Source: Atribacterota bacterium
GTDB lineage: Bacteria > Atribacterota > Phoenicimicrobiia > Phoenicimicrobiales > Phoenicimicrobiaceae
Assembly (NCBI GenBank): GCA_030668465.1
Contig: DAOUTX010000041.1
Coordinates: forward strand, 1 to 8,308
DNA: 8,308 bases
Reading direction: 5' to 3'
The notes under the pieces were generated by a model. The model saw only the letters and a program-made list of their open reading frames with translations. It made no database searches and was not told where the DNA came from. Below, piece by piece: positions 1-6,535 of this stretch. Each line of letters begins with the position of its first letter. Positions within the stretch are counted from its first letter, which is position 1. Position numbers and translations under genes: made by a program.

Positions 1-353
1 CTTTCGATAAAAATTTAAAGACTATATATGGAGTTGATCCGGAAAGAGCAGTTATAGTTCTTGAAAATGAAGGAGCAGATGGGATAGGGGCTAATTGTGG
101 GACTGGTCCGGAAGTTTTGTATGAAATCTTGAAAATAATAAAGAAGACAAGTAAGACTTATTTGATAGTTGAGCCTAATGCGGGAATGCCTGAATTGATT
201 AAGGAAAAGGTAGTATATCCTACATCACCAAAAATAATGGCTGAATATACTGAAAAATTTGTTAAGTTAGGATTAAATTTAATTGGTGGTTGCTGTGGTA
301 CAACACCTTTACATATTAAGGCAATGTCGGATAAAATAAAAAATAAATTATAA
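1..353 (+). CDS. Homocysteine S-methyltransferase family protein, C-terminal part (5' end outside window)
   Basis: The reading frame is already open at the window edge (first full codon at 3) and ends at TAA 351-353, so only the last ~116 residues are visible. They match the end of the zinc-dependent homocysteine-binding barrel found in MetH, BHMT and MmuM. The GANC motif supplies one zinc cysteine (codon 96-98) and GGCCGTTP supplies the other two (codons 291-296). The 65-residue gap between the first and second cysteines is close to that in MetH-type domains and shorter than in BHMT. A PNAG(M)PEL segment lies between them, as usual. The enzyme would move a methyl group onto homocysteine, or another thiol, in the cytoplasm. 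The stop comes right after this domain, so no pterin-binding, cobalamin-binding or MTHFR domain follows. It is therefore a stand-alone domain or the C-terminal part of a protein whose other domains lie upstream. The methyl donor cannot be told from this piece. Confidence 0.88.
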   Translation, partial: FDKNLKTIYGVDPERAVIVLENEGADGIGANCGTGPEVLYEILKIIKKTSKTYLIVEPNAGMPELIKEKVVYPTSPKIMAEYTEKFVKLGLNLIGGCCGTTPLHIKAMSDKIKNKL

Positions 354-441
354 CAATTATTACTCCAACGTTCAGAAATATAATAAACATAAGTAGGTAA
401 TAAGGGAAGAAAAAATTCATCAAATCCCAAGAATCGTTAGT

Positions 442-1121
442 ATGAGTGTAAAATTTAGTGATGCAGTTAAGAAAGAAATGTCAGAGGGGGAACTAGAAAG
501 ACTTTCCCGAAGATATATCTATAAGATTTCATCTGTTATCGGCCCTAAAAAAGATATTCCTGCGCCCGATGTTTATGCTACCCCAAGATTATGGGTTGGT
601 ATATAGATACATATAATAAACTTAATGGGAAGGCAAATTTTTCCACTATAACCGGGAAACCTTTAGAATTATGGGGTTCAAAAGGGAGAAGAGAAGCAAC
701 AGCTCGTGGTTTATCTTATACATTAGAAGTAGCTACCAAACAGCTGAATATCAATCCCTCAGGGGCTACAGTGGTAATTCAAGGGTATGGGAATGCCGGT
801 TCAATCTCTGCAAAATTACTTCATGAGCAAGGATATAAAATTATTGCGGTCAGTGATTCCAAAGGGGAGTTTTTGTAATTCCTGATTTTTTTGCTAATTC
901 TGGTGGTGTTACCGTACCATATTTTGAATGGGTTCAAGGTCTTTATGGGTATTTCTGGGATGAAGAAAGAGTGAATAGAAGATTAAAAAATGATAGTAAA
1001 GGCTTTTAATGAAGTGTTAAAAGTTGTCCAGAATAAAAAGACAGATAATCGTACTGCGGTCTACATATATGCTATATCACAGGTAGCGGAAGCAATGAAA
1101 GCACGGGGAATCTGGCCTTAA
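442..1121 (+). pseudogene. gdhA: Broken glutamate dehydrogenase (GDH) gene
   Basis: Four pieces of one Glu/Leu/Phe/Val-dehydrogenase family protein lie in order but in different frames. Piece 1 (442-~584) has SEGELERLSRRY and the catalytic-Asp motif PAPDV. Piece 2 (~585-875) has TGKPLEL, GRREATARGL and the Rossmann motif GYGNAGS. Piece 3 (~872-988) has VIPDFFANSGGVTV and YFEWVQGL. Piece 4 (990-1121) has VKAFNEV and a normal C-terminus. Frame is lost at the C-run 581-584 (one base missing), near 861-875, and in the A-run 985-990. At the second break about 85 codons usually found between VSDSKG and VIPDF are absent. The N-terminal ~110 residues, with the catalytic-Lys motif, are also missing. 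The usual LGGS loop reads LWGS. Intact GDH is ~415 residues and interconverts 2-oxoglutarate plus ammonia with glutamate; this locus cannot encode it. Homopolymer sequencing errors could explain the first and third breaks, but not the deletions. Confidence 0.9.
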
Positions 1122-1125
1122 TTTA

Positions 1126-1134
1126 TGATATAAT
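1126..1134 (+). promoter_or_regulatory. Extended -10 promoter candidate for the citrate synthase gene
   Basis: TGATATAAT is a perfect sigma-70 extended -10 (TG-n-TATAAT). It begins five bases after the stop of the gdhA relic and about 50 bases before the citrate synthase start. No good -35 hexamer lies 17 bases upstream, which is typical of extended -10 promoters. It would let the downstream gene be transcribed independently of the dead gene. In AT-rich DNA a chance match is possible. Confidence 0.45.
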
Positions 1135-1183
1135 TTTATTGATGCAATTAAAAAGCCTAATTAAGTTAAAGGAGCGGATATAA

Positions 1184-2599
1184 ATGAAAAAAATAGAATT
1201 CAGTAATCGTACCAATCTTATAGAGCAGGCAGTTTATAAATTTAACCTTCAGGATATATCAGAACCCAATCTTTATCGGGAGATATTTCCATACAAAGAG
1301 ATACCAAAAGTAACCTTTAACCATAGACTTGTTCCGATGTTTATTCCAGAGGAGATCTGGATTACGGATACTACTTTTAGGGATGGCCAACAATCCAGAG
1401 CTCCCTATAAAGTAAATCAGATAGTAAAGATTTACGATTATTTACACGAACTTGATAACGATTCTGGGATTATAAGGCAGACAGAATTTTTTATTTATTC
1501 CAAAGGAGATAGAGAAGCTGTAGAAAAATGTCTAAGCAAGGGGTACAAATATCCTGAAGTGACAACCTGGATAAGGGCCAAGGAAGAGGATTTTAAACTG
1601 GTTAAGGAGATGGGTATAAAAGAGACAGGCATATTAGTCCCTTGTTCTGATTATCATATATTTAAAAAACTCAATCTTACTCGGAAAAAAGCAATAGAAT
1701 TATATATTTCTGTTGTAAAATTAGCCCTAGAGAATGGAATAATTCCCAGGTGTCATTTTGAAGATATTACTCGGGCTGATTTTTATGGTTTTGTTGTCCC
1801 CTTTGCCAATGAGCTTATGAAACTTTCTAAGCAGGCGAAAACTCCTATTAAGATAAGAGCTTGTGATACTTTAGGTTTAGGCGTTTCTTACCCGGGAGCA
1901 GCTTTACCGCGATGTGTCCGAGGCATTATATATGGGCTTAGACATTATGCTGAGGTACCCTCAAAGTGGATAGAGTGGCATGGACATAATGATTTTTATA
2001 AAGTTGTAACCAATTCCACTACAGCCTGGCTTTATGGAGCCTCTTCAGTAAACACTTCTCTTTTAGGGATAGGTGAAAGAACTGGGAATTGCCCTATGGA
2101 AGCAATGGTTATTGAATATGCTCAACTTAGAGGAACGACAAAAAATATGAAATTGGAAGTTATTACTGATATAGCCAATTATTTCGAAAAAGAGCTTAAA
2201 TATCGAATTCCATCTCGAACTCCTTTTGTGGGGAGGAATTTCAATAGAACCCGGGCAGGAATTCATGCTGATGGAATATTAAAGGATGAAGAAATTTATA
2301 ACATATTTGATACAGAAAGGATATTGAATAGACCTGTGGTTGTAGCAGTTGGTTCGCATTCAGGGCTGGCTGGGATTGCTGTTTGGATAAACAAATATTT
2401 TAAGCTTGGAGAAAAAAGAAGAATAAACAAAAGAGATCCGATGGTTTTAAAGTTAAAGGAATACATTGACAAAGAATATGCAGAAGGTAGGGTAACTAGT
2501 TTTAGTGATGAAGAACTGGAATCTTTAATAACCTTCTCCATTGAAGGAAGAGGACAGGGTAAGGGTGAAACGCCCGGTTTCGGTTCATCGGACCCGTAA
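1184..2599 (+). CDS. Predicted Re-type citrate synthase (isopropylmalate/homocitrate synthase superfamily)
   Basis: This 471-residue protein belongs to the DRE-TIM (HMGL-like) barrel family. ITDTTFRDGQQSRAPY (60-75) carries the catalytic Arg66 and metal ligand Asp67, CHFEDIT (190-196) lies in the barrel, HGHND (266-270) gives the metal-binding His266 and His268, and GIHADG plus EEIYNIFDTE lie near the C-terminus. There is no leucine-binding regulatory domain as in LeuA. The TTFRDGQQSRAPY and RQTEFFIYSK segments resemble, from memory, the Re-citrate synthase branch of C. kluyveri and Dehalococcoides, often mislabelled 2-isopropylmalate or homocitrate synthase. The reaction would be oxaloacetate + acetyl-CoA to citrate. 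Aconitase and isocitrate dehydrogenase follow directly, which supports citrate over isopropylmalate or homocitrate. Start: ATG 1184 with AAAGGAG (1168-1174) nine bases upstream. Odd: the last ~20 residues are Gly-rich, low-complexity and GC-rich, ending in a hairpin over the stop codon. The family is certain; the exact substrate is inferred. Confidence 0.85.
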   Translation: MKKIEFSNRTNLIEQAVYKFNLQDISEPNLYREIFPYKEIPKVTFNHRLVPMFIPEEIWITDTTFRDGQQSRAPYKVNQIVKIYDYLHELDNDSGIIRQTEFFIYSKGDREAVEKCLSKGYKYPEVTTWIRAKEEDFKLVKEMGIKETGILVPCSDYHIFKKLNLTRKKAIELYISVVKLALENGIIPRCHFEDITRADFYGFVVPFANELMKLSKQAKTPIKIRACDTLGLGVSYPGAALPRCVRGIIYGLRHYAEVPSKWIEWHGHNDFYKVVTNSTTAWLYGASSVNTSLLGIGERTGNCPMEAMVIEYAQLRGTTKNMKLEVITDIANYFEKELKYRIPSRTPFVGRNFNRTRAGIHADGILKDEEIYNIFDTERILNRPVVVAVGSHSGLAGIAVWINKYFKLGEKRRINKRDPMVLKLKEYIDKEYAEGRVTSFSDEELESLITFSIEGRGQGKGETPGFGSSDP

Positions 2600-2614
2600 G
2601 GAATCGGGTCGGAT
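2532..2614 (+). repeat. GC-rich hairpin cluster over the 3' end of the citrate synthase gene
   Basis: Three inverted repeats follow one another. CCTTC/GAAGG (2532-2536, 2543-2547) has a 6-nt loop. GAAAC/GTTTC (2567-2571, 2577-2581) has a 5-nt loop. ATCGGACCCG/CGGGTCGGAT (2587-2596, 2605-2614) is a 10-bp stem with one G-G mismatch and an 8-nt loop that contains the TAA stop. The stretch is markedly richer in GC than the genes around it. No T-run follows, so it is not a standard intrinsic terminator. It could be a mobile palindromic element that landed in the gene's end, or an RNA structure affecting 3' stability. Confidence 0.5.
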
Positions 2615-2663
2615 AAATCCGGCCCCTATACAATTAAGGGCAAATAGTTTATTAGAAAAATAG

Positions 2664-2737
2664 TTTTGAATTTCGAATTATGGTTTTCATTTTAAATTTT
2701 TAGCTTATATGCTAAACGCGTATGCTGTAAGCGATAA
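2664..2737 (+). repeat. Degenerate ~7-nt periodic repeat upstream of aconitase
   Basis: Two blocks can be cut into units of about seven bases. The first runs TTTTGAA, TTTCGAA, TTATGGT, TTTCATT, TTAAATT (2664-2698). The second has units that each begin with GC: GCTTATAT, GCTAAAC, GCGTAT, GCTGTAA, GCGATAA (2703-2737). TTTAGC/GCTAAA (2699-2704, 2711-2716) also forms a 6-bp hairpin. The second block runs into the aconitase ribosome binding site. The units are imperfect, so an eroded tandem repeat is an interpretation rather than a clear array. Confidence 0.3.
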
Positions 2738-2742
2738 AGGAG
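2736..2742 (+). promoter_or_regulatory. Ribosome binding site that fixes the TTG start of aconitase
   Basis: AAAGGAG lies nine bases before TTG 2752. The same sequence at the same spacing precedes the citrate synthase ATG. Together with the family-like N-terminus read from TTG, it identifies TTG as the start; the next in-frame ATG is ~40 codons inside a conserved region. Confidence 0.8.
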
Positions 2743-2751
2743 ATTTTTAAG

Positions 2752-4686
2752 TTGCAATTTACGGTTGCACAAAAGATAATTAGTGAACATTTGGTAAGCG
2801 GAAAGATAATTTCAGGAGAAGAAATAATAATAAGTATTGATCAGACACTTACCCAGGATGCTACCGGAACAATGGTCTATTTACAGCTTGAAGCACTTGG
2901 AGTTAATAAGATAAAGACAAAAAAATCTGTAGCATATATTGATCATAATACTCTTCAAACAGGACCAGAAAATGCTGATGATCACCTTTATATCCAGACT
3001 GTAGCGAAGAAATATGGGATATATTTTTCTAGGCCAGGTAATGGTATATGTCATCAAGTTCATTTAGAAAGATTTGCAGTTCCAGGGGAAACTCTTTTGG
3101 GTTCGGATAGCCACACACCTACAGCTGGTGGTATGGGAATGTTGGCTATAGGAGCAGGTGGAGTTGATGTGGCGGTAGCTATGGCCCAGGGAGAATATCA
3201 TTTTACAATGCCTAAGATAGTAAAGGTAAATCTTACAGGAAGATTAAATCCTTGGGTTTCAGCAAAAGATATTATACTTGAACTTTTAAAAAGATTAACT
3301 GTTAAGGGCGGAGTTGGCAAGATATTTGAATATGCTGGTGAGGGTGTAAAGAGCTTATCTGTTCCTCAAAGAGCAACTATTACCAATATGGGAGCGGAAT
3401 TAGGAGCAACGAGTTCTATATTCCCCGGTGATGAAATAACTTTTGAGTTTTTAAAGGCTCAAAAGAGAGAGAAGGATTATTTAGAAATTCAAGCCGATGA
3501 AGGGGCAATTTATGATGAAGAGATAGAGGTAGATCTTTCCCAATTAGAACCTCTGGTGGCATGCCCTCATAGCCCAGATAAGGTAGTGTCCATATCTTCT
3601 ATAAAGAATATTAAGGTCGATCAGGTAATTATTGGGAGTTGTACAAATTCTTCATATAGCGATTTAGTGAAGGTGGCAAGAATTCTCGAAGATAAAACTA
3701 TAGCAGAACATATTTCTTTGGCGATAGCTCCAGGGTCAAAACAGGTTCTGGCTATGCTTGCTCAAAATGGAACCTTAGCATCATTAATTATGTCAGGGGC
3801 AAGAATTCTTGAGTGTGCCTGTGGCCCATGTATTGGCATGGGACAATCTCCGCCCACAGATAGTGTATCCTTAAGAACTTTTAATCGTAATTTTAAAGGA
3901 AGATCTGGTACACTCTCTGCAAAAGTTTACTTAGTAAGTCCCGAAGTTGCTGCGGCATCAGCAATTACTGGTTATCTTGCTGATCCAAGGAAGTTAGGAG
4001 TACCTATTGCAGCTGAGGGACCAAAGGTGTTTCTGAGAAATGATAATCTAATTGTGCCACCTACCGAGAATCCCAGTGAGGTGGAAGTGATAAAAGGACC
4101 CAATATAAAGCCATTTCCAATGGTTAAGTCTTTAAGTCCAGAGGTTCAAGGAAAAGTTTTAACAAAAGTAGGGGACAATATCACTACAGATCATATAATG
4201 CCTTCAGATGCGAAGCTCCTTCCTTATAGGTCAAATATACCCTATCTTTCTAATTATTGTTTGACCCCTTGTGATAAAGATTTTCCGAAGAAAGCAAGAG
4301 AGTATAGAGGTGGCTTTATAATTGGAGGCACAAACTATGGACAGGGGTCAAGTAGAGAACATGCTGCCCTTGTCCCTTTATATCTTGGAATAAAGGCGGT
4401 GTTAGCAAAGTCATTTGCTAGAATACACCAGGCGAATCTTGTAAATAATGGGATAATCCCTTTGATATTTAAAAATCCAGAGGACTATGATAATGTTAAG
4501 GAAATGGATGAACTTTTGATAAAAAATACCTTTTTTCAAGTCAAAAGGGGGATAGTTAAAATTAAAAATTTGACAAAGGGTAAAGAATATAAAATGCTTT
4601 TAAATATCACCGCAAGCCAGAAAAAAATAATAGTTCAAGGAGGACTTTTAAACCTGGTAAAGACAAAAGGGAACATAAAAAAATAA
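2752..4686 (+). CDS. acn: Aconitate hydratase (aconitase), single-chain, ~640-residue type
   Basis: This enzyme interconverts citrate and isocitrate through cis-aconitate, using a [4Fe-4S] cluster, in the cytoplasm. The 644 residues form a complete single-chain enzyme of the shorter family found in Aquifex- and Thermotoga-like bacteria and many anaerobes. The N-terminal hydratase region has DQTLTQDATGTM, GSDSHTPTAGG (from 117) and AIGAGGVDVAVAMA. Cluster ligands are Cys297 (GSCTNSS) and Cys357/Cys360 (CGPC). The C-terminal swivel domain has GDNITTDHIMPSD (from 474) and GGTNYGQGSSREHAA (from 525), with the catalytic Ser at 533/534. The swivel is fused, unlike two-subunit LeuCD or homoaconitase, so aconitase is favoured. 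The start is TTG, set by AAAGGAG. The gene lies 152 bases after citrate synthase; no clear promoter or terminator separates them, so co-transcription is plausible. The fold is intact and no key residue is missing. Confidence 0.95.
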   Translation: MQFTVAQKIISEHLVSGKIISGEEIIISIDQTLTQDATGTMVYLQLEALGVNKIKTKKSVAYIDHNTLQTGPENADDHLYIQTVAKKYGIYFSRPGNGICHQVHLERFAVPGETLLGSDSHTPTAGGMGMLAIGAGGVDVAVAMAQGEYHFTMPKIVKVNLTGRLNPWVSAKDIILELLKRLTVKGGVGKIFEYAGEGVKSLSVPQRATITNMGAELGATSSIFPGDEITFEFLKAQKREKDYLEIQADEGAIYDEEIEVDLSQLEPLVACPHSPDKVVSISSIKNIKVDQVIIGSCTNSSYSDLVKVARILEDKTIAEHISLAIAPGSKQVLAMLAQNGTLASLIMSGARILECACGPCIGMGQSPPTDSVSLRTFNRNFKGRSGTLSAKVYLVSPEVAAASAITGYLADPRKLGVPIAAEGPKVFLRNDNLIVPPTENPSEVEVIKGPNIKPFPMVKSLSPEVQGKVLTKVGDNITTDHIMPSDAKLLPYRSNIPYLSNYCLTPCDKDFPKKAREYRGGFIIGGTNYGQGSSREHAALVPLYLGIKAVLAKSFARIHQANLVNNGIIPLIFKNPEDYDNVKEMDELLIKNTFFQVKRGIVKIKNLTKGKEYKMLLNITASQKKIIVQGGLLNLVKTKGNIKK

Positions 4687-4707
4687 TTATATTAGGGGGA
4701 AACAAAA

Positions 4708-4800
4708 TTGTCCTACAATATTACCTTGAATTCTAGTGGATGGAATTGGGCAGTAGGTTATTTGTGCAGCATAAATAATTTTAGAAGCGATTACAATAAA
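4708..4800 (+). pseudogene. Eroded 5' fragment of a second isocitrate dehydrogenase-family gene
   Basis: From TTG 4708, preceded at eight bases by AGGGGG (4694-4699), the frame reads SYNITL, the usual opening of NAD-type isocitrate dehydrogenases and related enzymes (SYNITLIPGDGIGPEV). The frame then slips by one. In the new frame 4739-4750 reads DGIG, then a TAG, then VICAA, a TAA, and ILEAI, matching DGIGPEVxxAAxxILEA. After ~4800 nothing of the family can be recognised, so only about the first 30 codons survive, with frameshift and stops. The fragment begins 21 bases after the aconitase stop, a spacing typical of an operon partner. The intact gene at 4982 starts with a different N-terminus (IIPFIEGDGIGPD), so this is not a simple recent duplicate of it. 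Isopropylmalate dehydrogenase shares the same motif and cannot be excluded. Confidence 0.65.
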
Positions 4801-4881
4801 ATCGTTTGCAGGGGTACATCGAGGTAATCTAATTAATTGTGCTGTCTAACCTTTTACTTTTAGAAATGAAGAAAATTACAA

Positions 4882-4910
4882 TTGACTAGAACAAGTTGAT
4901 GTATTAGAAT
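4882..4910 (+). promoter_or_regulatory. Sigma-70-like promoter for icd
   Basis: TTGACT (4882-4887), 17 bases, then TAGAAT (4905-4910): five of six matches in each hexamer at optimal spacing. It would start transcription near 4917, giving a leader of about 65 bases before the icd ATG. It lies downstream of the eroded isocitrate dehydrogenase fragment, so icd may be transcribed on its own. Confidence 0.5.
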
Positions 4911-4981
4911 TAAAAGTTGATAAATTTAAAATCAGATATTATAGAAATAAAAAATTAAGTTAGAGGAGAAGAAAGATCAAC

Positions 4982-6160
4982 ATGTCAGAAAAGATAATTA
5001 TCCCTTTTATCGAAGGTGACGGTATTGGCCCAGATATATGGCGGGCATCTAAAATGGTTTTTGATGCAACGGTTGAGAAGATTTATAAGGGGAAAAGAGA
5101 AGTAGAATGGAAAGAAATTTACGCGGGCGAAAAATGTTATAAAAAATACGGTAAATGGTTAATTGAAGAAACATTTAAGGAAATACAAAAATACGGTCTT
5201 GCTATAAAAGGACCTCTCACTACTCCAATAGGAGGTGGATTTAGAAGTCTAAATGTGACTATAAGACAACAACTAGGTCTTTATGCATGCGTCCGACCAG
5301 TTAGACATTTTTCTGGTGTTCCTGCACCAGTTAAAAACCCTGAATTTGTAGATGTAGTTATATTCAGAGAAAATACGGATGATATTTATTTGGGGATTGA
5401 ATGGGAAGCATACTCTAAAGAAGCTACGAAAATAATCGGTTTTTTAAGTAAAGAATTTAAAATTAGTATCAATGAAGATTCGGGAATAGGCATAAAACCT
5501 ATGAGTGAATTTAAAAGTAAAAGATTAATTAGGAAAGCTATAAAATATGCTATAGAAAATAATAAACCCAATGTTACTTTAGTTCATAAGGGTAACATTA
5601 TGAAATATACAGAGGGGGCTTTTAAAAAGTGGGGCTATGAAGTAGCTCAAAAAGAATTTGGGGATAAAATTGTAACCGAAGATGAAGTATATACAACGTA
5701 TAAAGGTAAAGTGCCATTAAATAAAATAATAATTAAAGATAGGATAACTGATGCAATGTTCCAGCAAATCTTACTTCGTCCAAAAGAATATAGCGTTATT
5801 GCTGCCCCCAATCTTAATGGTGATTATCTCTCCGATGCTATTTTAGCCCAAGTAGGAGGTCTTGGATTGGGACCGGGAGCTAACATCGGCGATAATATTG
5901 CTGTTTTTGAAGCAACCCATGGAACTGCTCCAAAATATGCAGGAATGGATAAAGTTAACCCTGGAGCACTTATTCTTTCTGGTTCTATGATGTTTGATTA
6001 TCTTGGCTGGACAGAAGCATCTAGAAATATTGTTCATGCCCTAGAAAAGACAATCTCTTCGGAAGTGATGACCTATGATATAGCTCGCCAGATTAAAGGA
6101 GTTGCCCCGGTTAAATGTTCTGAATTTGCCAAAGAAATTATAAGAAATATGGAAAATTAA
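4982..6160 (+). CDS. icd: NADP-dependent isocitrate dehydrogenase
   Basis: This enzyme oxidatively decarboxylates isocitrate to 2-oxoglutarate with reduction of NADP+, the last step of the citrate branch here. The 392 residues align with E. coli Icd (416) from FIEGDGIGPDIW to the C-terminus. The isocitrate-binding residues are all present: Ser89, Asn91, Arg95, Arg105 and Arg129 (E. coli 113, 115, 119, 129, 153), plus KGNIMK and the metal-binding aspartates in DRITDA and NGDYLSDA. The coenzyme pocket carries the NADP set: Lys318 and Tyr319 in HGTAPKYAG, Val325, Tyr365 and Arg369 (E. coli 344, 345, 351, 391, 395). NAD specificity is therefore unlikely. The start ATG 4982 is preceded by AGAGGAGA (4962-4969), a little distant at 12 bases. 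No AceK gene is visible, so control by phosphorylation of Ser89 is not implied. The gene looks fully intact. Confidence 0.96.
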   Translation: MSEKIIIPFIEGDGIGPDIWRASKMVFDATVEKIYKGKREVEWKEIYAGEKCYKKYGKWLIEETFKEIQKYGLAIKGPLTTPIGGGFRSLNVTIRQQLGLYACVRPVRHFSGVPAPVKNPEFVDVVIFRENTDDIYLGIEWEAYSKEATKIIGFLSKEFKISINEDSGIGIKPMSEFKSKRLIRKAIKYAIENNKPNVTLVHKGNIMKYTEGAFKKWGYEVAQKEFGDKIVTEDEVYTTYKGKVPLNKIIIKDRITDAMFQQILLRPKEYSVIAAPNLNGDYLSDAILAQVGGLGLGPGANIGDNIAVFEATHGTAPKYAGMDKVNPGALILSGSMMFDYLGWTEASRNIVHALEKTISSEVMTYDIARQIKGVAPVKCSEFAKEIIRNMEN

Positions 6161-6535
6161 AGATATTTGAATTTTTAGGAAATCTATATTTTTAAAATGA
6201 AATAATGATGTATTGAAGTTTGCTCGATAAACTTTGCGTAACTTTTTAAAAAAATCCAGAAAGTTATCTAGATTATTTTTGCTCCGGTTTTTAAGGCAGG
6301 CCTTAGCCAGGGCAATGACTGTTCTATGTCACTGTAAGAATAAACCTGATGGAAGTTTTTTAAAAGCATAGCTTTGTAACTAAAAAATGTTCATATGCTG
6401 CTACTTGCAAAATATTATTTTTTAATATATTATTATCTCTAATGTTATGATGGAAAGGTTTTTATTTAATTAATAAATGGAATTATCTATTAGGTGTTTA
6501 TTATAAAATAAAAAACTGAAAGTAGGGGTAAAATT
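6161..6535. other. Gene-free spacer between icd and ilvD
   Basis: No convincing gene lies in these 375 bases. They hold small inverted repeats: AAGTTT/AAACTT (6216-6221, 6229-6234), AACTTT/AAAGTT (6240-6245, 6260-6265) and TAAGGC/GCCTTA (6292-6297, 6300-6305). A promoter candidate for ilvD lies at 6405-6433. I found no T-box motif, no branched-chain-rich leader peptide and no GC-rich hairpin followed by a T-run. The AAGTTT hairpin, followed by a short T-stretch, might act as a weak terminator after icd. A minus-strand frame through 6161-6320 reads without stops but has no start or recognisable family. The less AT-rich part, about 6280-6350, stands out and could be a degraded insert. Confidence 0.6.
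6405..6433 (+). promoter_or_regulatory. ilvD: Sigma-70-like promoter candidate for ilvD
   Basis: TTGCAA (6405-6410), a 17-base spacer, then TATTAT (6428-6433), four and five of six matches to consensus. It would leave a leader of roughly 95 bases. The surrounding DNA is extremely AT-rich, so other -10-like hexamers occur nearby (for example around 6500) and the assignment is tentative. Confidence 0.35.

Noticed and set aside
117..353. A separate 78-residue gene starting at TTG 117
   Set aside because: The same frame is open to the left edge and the upstream codons encode the GANC zinc motif, so this is only the tail of a longer gene.
158..430. Minus-strand open frames opposite the genes (also 2063-2266, 2296-2541, 2881-3063, 5386-5571, 5843-6037, 7036-7287)
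   Set aside because: They lie antisense to well-supported genes, or mostly so, show no family motifs, and lack convincing ribosome binding sites.
591..878. A free-standing 95-residue GDH-like protein
   Set aside because: Matching GDH sequence continues on both sides in other frames, and no ribosome binding site precedes ATG 591. It is one piece of the broken gene.
1184..2599. Homocitrate synthase or 2-isopropylmalate synthase
   Set aside because: There is no LeuA regulatory domain, and the partners are a true aconitase and an isocitrate dehydrogenase with the full isocitrate-binding set, not homoaconitase/homoisocitrate dehydrogenase or LeuBCD.
6161..6320. Minus-strand frame reading through the icd-ilvD spacer with a Lys/Phe-rich, helix-like peptide
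   Set aside because: It has no start codon with a ribosome binding site, runs antisense into icd, and matches no family I recognise. AT-rich DNA gives such peptides by chance.
6387..6425. Possible 12-residue leader peptide for attenuation of ilvD
   Set aside because: It has only a few branched-chain codons, no ribosome binding site, and no terminator/antiterminator pair behind it. No T-box motif is present either.
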